Origin: Helicobacter sp. MIT 05-5294
GTDB lineage: Bacteria; Campylobacterota; Campylobacteria; Campylobacterales; Helicobacteraceae
NCBI RefSeq assembly: GCF_000765675.1
Contig: NZ_JRPA02000008.1
Location: 41,407-105,406, forward strand
Reading direction: 5' to 3'
DNA length: 64,000 bases
Shown here piece after piece: positions 57,980 to 64,000 of the stretch. Both the position numbers and the translations under genes were made by a program. Below the pieces are notes generated by a model. It worked only from the letters and a program-made list of their open reading frames with translations. It made no database searches and was not told the origin of the DNA. Position 1 is the first letter of the stretch. Each line of letters opens with the position of its first letter.

Positions 57980-58989
57980 TACAAATAAGGCAAAACGCGT
58001 TCTTTGTAGAGTTTGAGGATATTTTTAGAATCTTCTAGCTTAGAGGACAGGAGCTTGAGGGATAAAGTGTTAAACTCTATTTGTTTGCGCAATTCCAAAA
58101 TCTGCTCCACGCAGTCTTTTGGCGTCCCGACAATCATACATTTTAATATCTTGTTTTTATTGAAAAATTCCGCCCTAAACTCTTCATAACTATAATCACT
58201 GGCTTTCATAATCGCATCAAAAGTTGGATTGGATTCGTTTGCGCGTAGCATACATTGCGTAAAAATATCCACGCCTATTTGCGCTTTTTCCTCTGCGACG
58301 CTACGATTCTCATCAATATAAATGGCGCGTGTTAGCACATATTCTAAATCCTTTGCGCCATTTTGGGCAAAAATATCATAAATTTCTTTTGCGCGTTTTG
58401 CTTCCAAAGTCAAAGCACCCAAAAAATTATAGCCTCTTTGGGCGGAGATTTTGAGAGTTTCTTCATGATTACTTGCGACATAAAACGGAATCAAGCCTCT
58501 TGGGTGAGGACGAATGCTGATATTGTTTAAGTCAAAAAACTCTCCCTCATGGGTTACTTGTTCTTTAAATAGCAAATCATGCACAACTTTGGCATTTTCT
58601 AGCATAATTTTGCGATTGTTATTGGGATTATTTCCCATAGAAATATCAAAAATCGGGAATGCTCCACGCGCAAAACCAAAGAGAAATCTGCCACTGCTTA
58701 ACAAATCAAGCGTTGCAATTTCTTCTGATAATTGAATTGGGTGGTAATGCGGGAGCAAAATCGCAGCACTTCCAACTTTGATTTGCTTTGTGCGTGCAAG
58801 GGCATAGCCGATAAGAGTAAGAATCGCGGGACATAGCGTAAAGCTATTAAAATGGTGTTCTCCAATCCAAGCTTCATCAAAACCCAATTTATCCGCATAT
58901 TCTATCAATTCAATAGCGTCTGAAACTGCTGTTACTTCGTTATTTGTCCAATTCTCTACCAATTCAAAAATGCTACTTTTCATCTCCAC
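57979..58989 (-). CDS. Luciferase-like monooxygenase family protein
   Basis: A 336-residue flavin-dependent TIM-barrel protein. The LLM start with AIELIEYADKLGFDEAWIGEHHF (residues about 24-46), VGSAAILLPHYHPIQLSEEIATLD, and LLSSGRFLFGFARG is characteristic. The substrate is unknown. It precedes mutY in one operon, so a role in oxidative metabolism is possible but not shown. Confidence 0.85.
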   Translation of the reverse strand: MEMKSSIFELVENWTNNEVTAVSDAIELIEYADKLGFDEAWIGEHHFNSFTLCPAILTLIGYALARTKQIKVGSAAILLPHYHPIQLSEEIATLDLLSSGRFLFGFARGAFPIFDISMGNNPNNNRKIMLENAKVVHDLLFKEQVTHEGEFFDLNNISIRPHPRGLIPFYVASNHEETLKISAQRGYNFLGALTLEAKRAKEIYDIFAQNGAKDLEYVLTRAIYIDENRSVAEEKAQIGVDIFTQCMLRANESNPTFDAIMKASDYSYEEFRAEFFNKNKILKCMIVGTPKDCVEQILELRKQIEFNTLSLKLLSSKLEDSKNILKLYKERVLPYL

Positions 58990-59266
58990 TACCTAAAACA
59001 AAAATTACCACAATCTTAGCACAATTTTCTAAAAATTTTATAAATTATTTTTTGCGCTTTTAAACCCAAATCTTTATTTATAAAAATTCCAAAAAGTGCG
59101 TATATTACAAATTTAGACATTATATTATTACAACTATAACGATACAACCACAAGCCCCAAACGACTAAAAATAGAGGCTAAATTTGATTTATTTTATCTT
59201 TTATTATATTTGTTTGAATTATAATTTATGTTTCCAAAAGAATCATCACCAATGCAAAGGATTTTT

Positions 59267-61318
59267 ATGTGGGATAAACTTTCTGTGGGGAAAAAATTTT
59301 CCTGTATTCAAATTGTTGTTGCACTGATTATCGCGGTGCCTTTTGTTCTTTTTATCCAATCTAGCATGGATAAATTTACCCAAAGCCAAATCAAGCTGCA
59401 AATTAGCCAAATGGCTTCTATCGTAGAGGGAAACTTCGAAATCATTTCTAGTCAAATCATCAATGAAAGCGATAGTTCTCTTAGCTTCTTTGAAAACGCA
59501 ATCACAACGCACTATGGCAAGGCAAATGCTACGAGCTATCAACTCGGAGATTCTACAACAATCCGCCAAACCATCGTGCCAAGCTTAATGTTTAATGGCG
59601 TAAATCTTGTTGGCAATACGGATTTGGTGGATAATTTCTCGAATCTCACCGGCGGAGTAGCGACGATTTTCGTGCGCAAAGGAAATGAGTTTGTGCGCAT
59701 TTCTACTTCTCTTCAAGACCAACAAGGAAATAGAATGGTTGGCACTGCTATTAACAGCTCTCACCCAGCTTTTGCCGAACTCACAAAAAGCAATCCAAGC
59801 GTTTTTAGGGGGAAAGTGCGCCTTGCAGGTCGTGATTATATGTCTATTTACAAGCCTATTTTAGACGCACGACAACAAACAATCGGGATTTTGTTTGTGG
59901 CTTATGACTTAAAGACTTCTTATGAGATTCTAACGCAAAAGCTCAATGCGATTCGCATCGGAAAGCAAGGAAAAATCATTGTTTTAGACAAAACCAATGA
60001 TCAATTTATTTTTGGTAAAAATGGCAAACCAAGTGATTATTCTTATTTACAGAATCTCAAGCCAAACACAAACATTACTTACACTATTAATGGCGACAAA
60101 TACGAATCTTATGTGGATTATAACGATTCTTTGGATTTGTATATCCTAGTAGAAGTCTTGCTGCAAGACTTTATGGAAACCAATCAAAAAATTGAATTTA
60201 TCGTCGTGTTTGGAATCATTGTGATTTTGTTTGCCATTTTACTCGCGTCCTTTTTGATTATCAAGCTTTCCTTGCTAAGTCGCGTCAATAGCATTTCTGA
60301 ATTGCTTTTTCACTTTTTAAAATACCTAAACCACGAAACGCCTACTCCGCCACTACTCACCAAACCAAAGGCGGAAGATGAGCTTGGAATGATGCGCATT
60401 GCTATTAATCAAAACATTCAAAGAATCCAAAAAGGATTGGAACAAGACGAACAAGTCGTCAAAGAATCCATTGAAATTGTGCAACGCATTGAAGGAGGAG
60501 ATTTTACTGCCAAAATCGTAGAGAATCCTCACAATCCACAACTCATTGAACTCAAAAATGCACTCAATAAAATGCTTGAAGTGTTGCAAATTCAAATCGG
60601 TAGCGATATGAACGAGATTCTACGCGTTTTTAAAAGTTATATTAACTTAGATTTCACGACAGAAGTCGCAAACGCCAAAGGCAATGTGGAATCCACTGCA
60701 AATGCGTTAGGAGAAAGCATTAAAGAAATGTTACGCGCTTCCTCGCAGTTTGCCACCGAACTAGAAACCAACGCAAAAGACTTAAATCATGCGGTCATTC
60801 AACTCACTGAAGGTGCACATAATCAAGCCTCTTCACTTGGACAAACTGCCTCTGCTTTGGAGCAAATCAGCTCCTCTATGGAAAATGTCTCTAGCCGCGC
60901 CAATGATGTGAGCAACCAAGCTAATGATATTCGTAATATCGTAAGTGTAATTCGTGATATTGCAGACCAAACCAATCTCCTCGCGCTTAATGCCGCTATT
61001 GAAGCAGCAAGGGCGGGAGAACACGGCAGAGGATTCGCGGTTGTGGCTGATGAAGTGCGCAAACTCGCAGAGCGAACGACGAAATCTTTAAGCGAGATTG
61101 AAGCAAATGTCAATGTTCTAGTGCAAGGGATTAGCGATATGAGCGAATCTATCAAAGAACAATCCTTAGGAATCGGACAAATCAACGAAGCAGTTTCTCA
61201 ACTAGAACAAAGCAACGCACAAAATGTAGAAGTCGCGAACTATTCTCAAAACATCAGTAACGCCGTTGATGAAGTCGCTAACAAAATCTTTGATGACGTG
61301 AATAAGAAGAAATTTTAA
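59267..61318 (+). CDS. Methyl-accepting chemotaxis protein, paralogue
   Basis: About 683 residues with the same order as the receptor at 50150-52210: membrane segment near 8-30, a Cache-type periplasmic sensor ([31 protein letters not shown]), a second membrane segment near 310-335, and the methyl-accepting domain with its conserved tip. It ends NKKKF. AAAGGA precedes the ATG at 59267; an upstream in-frame ATG at 59228 has no good site. The sensor domains differ clearly, so ligands probably differ, while the tips are nearly identical in DNA. Confidence 0.92.
   Translation: MWDKLSVGKKFSCIQIVVALIIAVPFVLFIQSSMDKFTQSQIKLQISQMASIVEGNFEIISSQIINESDSSLSFFENAITTHYGKANATSYQLGDSTTIRQTIVPSLMFNGVNLVGNTDLVDNFSNLTGGVATIFVRKGNEFVRISTSLQDQQGNRMVGTAINSSHPAFAELTKSNPSVFRGKVRLAGRDYMSIYKPILDARQQTIGILFVAYDLKTSYEILTQKLNAIRIGKQGKIIVLDKTNDQFIFGKNGKPSDYSYLQNLKPNTNITYTINGDKYESYVDYNDSLDLYILVEVLLQDFMETNQKIEFIVVFGIIVILFAILLASFLIIKLSLLSRVNSISELLFHFLKYLNHETPTPPLLTKPKAEDELGMMRIAINQNIQRIQKGLEQDEQVVKESIEIVQRIEGGDFTAKIVENPHNPQLIELKNALNKMLEVLQIQIGSDMNEILRVFKSYINLDFTTEVANAKGNVESTANALGESIKEMLRASSQFATELETNAKDLNHAVIQLTEGAHNQASSLGQTASALEQISSSMENVSSRANDVSNQANDIRNIVSVIRDIADQTNLLALNAAIEAARAGEHGRGFAVVADEVRKLAERTTKSLSEIEANVNVLVQGISDMSESIKEQSLGIGQINEAVSQLEQSNAQNVEVANYSQNISNAVDEVANKIFDDVNKKKF
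60956..61104. repeat. 149-base inverted repeat, right copy (in chemoreceptor gene)
   Basis: Counterpart of 50364-50512 in opposite orientation, 138 of 149 bases identical by hand count. All differences are synonymous. Confidence 0.85.
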
Positions 61319-61478
61319 CACTCTTTTATATGGGTATCATCTAGGTAATTTTAAGGATTAATCAAACAAAGTAGAATCCCATTTCAGGATTCTACAACCC
61401 CAAAATCTCACCCGCTTTTTTTGTATAACTTTTAATTTAATTCTGATAAAATTATCACGCTAGATTAAAGGAGAAACT

Positions 61479-62861
61479 ATGGAGACTATGGATTCTTATT
61501 TAGGCAAAGAAATTATGCCTATCATAGGTGAATACTTTGATCGCTACAACTATACAGACATTAACTTTTCTCTTTATCTTAAACACCTAATTAATCTTAA
61601 AAACCTCTCTACCTTACAAGACAATGATTTTAGTGCCTTTGGTGTAGGCTTGCCTAAAAGAATCATTTTAGAAGTCCTTGACTTCCACCAAAAGTCTAAT
61701 GATGACTTCTCTAAACTTGTAAAAAAATATCCTTTTGCTCAAATGATATTTACCCAATGGCTTACCATTAAACTTTATGAAAAGCACAAAGAGTTAATCT
61801 ATAATCCAAAATTAGAATACAAAGAATTTCTAAAAAACTTTACTTCTACCTTTAACCATAAACCCTATAATCTCCTTGATGCTCTAAGCAAGATAGAGAT
61901 TCAAGAAATCAATTATGCCAAGGATACAAGTTTTAGCATTATAGATAATTCCTTAGCGACAAGTAGCTTTTCTATTCATATCATTACACTTTATGATATT
62001 ATCTATGACATTATCCCTAATTCTATCAGAAAGCAATTCCTAAAAGATACAGAATCCCTAAAGGCTTATTTACCTTTAAAACAGACAAGATTTTACTATG
62101 AAGAGCAAGAAATTAGCAATCCTAAAAATATCTTTAAACTCTTATATGGTGAAGAACAAGAATTTGATATCAATAAAGTTCCAAAAGAATATTATCAACT
62201 CAATGCCCTTTATCTCAAAGACCACCCAACAGATTCTATTATCCCCAAAGCAAAAATTAACAAACTAGGAATCGGATATGATGAGCTTTTAGAATTTATC
62301 CATAATGATGAGACAAGTTTAGATTATCCTGATATTTGGGAGTTTGAGTTAGAATATTTCCCAAAGCTTAATGAATATGGAATAGATGAAGAGGGGAATA
62401 GATATACGGCATTCATTTATAAAGTAATGCCAATTTTTAACTCTAAGCATAAAGCAAACTTTAAAGATATTGTTAGGCTTTCATCTGGTCCATATCCTCA
62501 TGATGCAGGATTTGATATATCTCAAGGTGAAATCCACACCGATGAGGAAGTGGAGAGAATGATTTATAGACAATATTATAAAGCCTATGCACTCTTGCAA
62601 CAAAACAACTTCCACACCCAAGAGATTCTCTTTGAAAGCTTAAGGATAAAGTTTAGAGAAGATGAGGAGTTCAAGAGGTATATGATGGATAGGACAGGAG
62701 GAAAATACCCTTTAAATCTAATGTGTGGCAAGTTTATGGATTATAATGCTGCTTGGTATGGTTGGGTTGTGGTTGCAACCTCCTATTGTGCCTACCGCTT
62801 CAATCAAGCTTTAGCTTTAAGCTTCTTAAACGCTTATGACAAGGAAACCAATGGAATCTAA
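61479..62861 (+). CDS. Unknown protein paired with a lysozyme-like gene
   Basis: A 460-residue protein without signal peptide, probably cytoplasmic. It is rich in Tyr, Phe, Lys and Asp/Glu. I recognise no domain. The N-terminal half is helical, a middle part (about 230-360) includes YPDIWEFELEYFPKLNEYGI, and the C-terminal part ends with an aromatic segment (YNAAWYGWVVVATSYCAYRF). AAGGAG lies 5 bases before the ATG. It overlaps the T4-lysozyme-like gene by 11 bases, so the two are co-expressed; it may be a chaperone, adaptor or immunity protein, which is inference only. Confidence 0.75.
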   Translation: METMDSYLGKEIMPIIGEYFDRYNYTDINFSLYLKHLINLKNLSTLQDNDFSAFGVGLPKRIILEVLDFHQKSNDDFSKLVKKYPFAQMIFTQWLTIKLYEKHKELIYNPKLEYKEFLKNFTSTFNHKPYNLLDALSKIEIQEINYAKDTSFSIIDNSLATSSFSIHIITLYDIIYDIIPNSIRKQFLKDTESLKAYLPLKQTRFYYEEQEISNPKNIFKLLYGEEQEFDINKVPKEYYQLNALYLKDHPTDSIIPKAKINKLGIGYDELLEFIHNDETSLDYPDIWEFELEYFPKLNEYGIDEEGNRYTAFIYKVMPIFNSKHKANFKDIVRLSSGPYPHDAGFDISQGEIHTDEEVERMIYRQYYKAYALLQQNNFHTQEILFESLRIKFREDEEFKRYMMDRTGGKYPLNLMCGKFMDYNAAWYGWVVVATSYCAYRFNQALALSFLNAYDKETNGI

Positions 62862-64000
62862 AACAAAATTCAATCCCACAACCTTTGAAGAATATAATAA
62901 AATCAGAAAACTCCTCTTAGTAGGCAGTGAAGCAATCAAAGAAGAAGTTTATAGAGATAGTGAAGGGATAGCCACCCTAGGCATAGGAATCAATATAGGA
63001 GGAAAGAATCTTGAAGGCTTATGGCTAAAGCTTGTCTTATATTATCTCTTTGGTTTAACAAAAGACATCAAAGATATTCCCTATGAACAATTTGATAATT
63101 ATAAATATACTTTTAAAAACATTATTAAAGATACTACAAGCTATAAATATGAAGAATATAAAACTTTAATAGAGAATCTCTCTGCTCAAATGTTAAAAAC
63201 ATTACAAACAGATATAAAAACCTCTTCATTAAATAAAATCATTCAAAATAAAATAGAAGATTATACAAATGAAACAAAGAAAAAACAACAACAAAACCCC
63301 AAAGCAACCTTAGAGCAACTTAAAAGACTCAATGAAGAGGATTTAAAAATCACAAAAGATTCTAAAGGAAATCTAAAATATTTAGAATTTAAATTAACCC
63401 CACAACAAGCAGAAGAACTCTTTAATATTATGGCAATTAATTATGAAGCAACTACTTTAAACCTTTTCAATGCAGAGGATAAGAAAATCACTTATTTTAA
63501 TAAAATCAAAGAAAAAGAAGAAAGTAAGAAAGAATATTATAAAGAGTTTATTCCTTTTTTAAGTGCAACTTATCAAAGTATGAATTTCATAAAAGAAAAT
63601 AAATTATTACCCAAGGCTTTTAATCAATACCAAAGCAGATTCTTAATCTGGGCTATTTTAAGATATGATTTTATATTGGATACAAGAAGACAGAAGGGAG
63701 ATAATTGGATAAAGTTTGCTAGACGAATGATTAAGCAATCCGCTATCTTTAACTTCAATAACAAAAAGGCAAATGAAGTAGAAAATGACCAAGAACAATT
63801 TAAAACTTGTTTAGATATTTTTAAAGTCTTAAATCTCCTAAAAGTTAATACCAATAAACAGAAGCAAACTTATTTAGAATACTTTGAAGCGCAAGATGAG
63901 AAAATGACAAATACAATTTCAGAAGTGGCACAAGAATATAAGATTAAAAATTCTTCCTACGCCAAAAACCCCAAGCATTCTAGCAACTACGCAATCTACC
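62851..64000 (+). CDS. T4-lysozyme-like muramidase, candidate T6SS effector (partial)
   Basis: The frame is open from ATG 62851 to the window end, at least 383 residues. Residues 26-42 keep the exact T4 lysozyme spacing of the catalytic set: Glu (SEAIKEEVY), Asp nine residues later (YRDSEG), Thr six after that (GIATLGIG). A TRR motif later (ILDTRRQKGDNWIKF) resembles the family's arginine pair. A long Lys-rich insertion separates the two parts. There is no signal peptide, as for many T6SS-delivered effectors. It overlaps the unknown gene by 11 bases. Effector function is inferred from context; the T6SS loci are 35 kb away, and an immunity gene was not seen. Confidence 0.7.
   Translation, partial: MESKTKFNPTTFEEYNKIRKLLLVGSEAIKEEVYRDSEGIATLGIGINIGGKNLEGLWLKLVLYYLFGLTKDIKDIPYEQFDNYKYTFKNIIKDTTSYKYEEYKTLIENLSAQMLKTLQTDIKTSSLNKIIQNKIEDYTNETKKKQQQNPKATLEQLKRLNEEDLKITKDSKGNLKYLEFKLTPQQAEELFNIMAINYEATTLNLFNAEDKKITYFNKIKEKEESKKEYYKEFIPFLSATYQSMNFIKENKLLPKAFNQYQSRFLIWAILRYDFILDTRRQKGDNWIKFARRMIKQSAIFNFNNKKANEVENDQEQFKTCLDIFKVLNLLKVNTNKQKQTYLEYFEAQDEKMTNTISEVAQEYKIKNSSYAKNPKHSSNYAIY

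Overview
The window is about 64 kb of an AT-rich chromosome that looks like an enterohepatic Helicobacter (Campylobacterota); the species is not identified. The reasons are Campylobacterota-type versions of MOMP porin, DapD and NrdB, an ArsRS-like two-component pair, a fabG-acpP-fabF-accA block, a ubiX-flgA pair, a Gly-Leu-Cys-Ser tRNA cluster, and promoters with a good -10 box but usually no recognisable -35 box. Nearly all the sequence is coding, in many short operons on both strands whose genes often overlap by 1 to 4 bases (TAATG or ATGA junctions). No rRNA, IS element, prophage or CRISPR array was seen.

Layout. 1-995: end of a membrane protein gene and a CvfB-like S1 RNA-binding protein. 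1080-10166: main type VI secretion (T6SS) locus, with tssA-B-C-E-F-G on the minus strand and tssJ-K-L on the plus strand, diverging from 7381-7505. 10167-15990: a repeat-rich spacer, yaaA, fatty-acid synthesis genes (fabG, acpP, fabF, accA) and a flavoprotein. 15991-16719: a spacer with dispersed repeats and a 22-codon hydrophobic mini-ORF that carries a consensus antisense promoter, a candidate type I toxin-antitoxin locus. 16720-21856: MOMP porin with a G12 tract upstream, a UvrD-family helicase and a LysR regulator. 22172-27261: second T6SS locus, hcp diverging from tssM and an FHA-domain gene. 27408-33162: membrane protein, rsmE, two pseudopilins, and the minus-strand operon copA-flgA-ubiX. 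33276-35658: nrdB, an amidohydrolase and pcm. 35939-39247: a minus-strand operon of a small periplasmic protein, response regulator, sensor kinase and Ppx/GppA phosphatase. 39533-44930: Na/Pi cotransporter, NDH-2, a small membrane protein and dapD. 45320-45710: four tRNAs. 45828-49947: a RsiV-like secreted protein, a thioredoxin-like lipoprotein, ftsY and radA. 50150-61318: two paralogous chemoreceptors in inverted orientation flanking gatB, ligA, luxS, mutY and a luciferase-like oxidoreductase. 61479-64000: an unknown 460-residue protein overlapping a gene that keeps the Glu-Asp-Thr triad of T4 lysozyme and runs off the window, a candidate T6SS effector module.

The two T6SS loci together supply the baseplate/sheath (TssA, B, C, E, F, G, K), membrane complex (TssJ, L, M), tube protein (Hcp) and an FHA regulator. 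VgrG, PAAR and ClpV are not in the window; Campylobacter T6SSs are known to work without ClpV. GATTC/GAATC words are strikingly frequent in housekeeping genes and spacers and sparser in sampled T6SS genes, which fits acquisition of the T6SS. A dispersed palindromic repeat family (GTCATTGCGAG ... AAGCAATC) fills most of the larger spacers.
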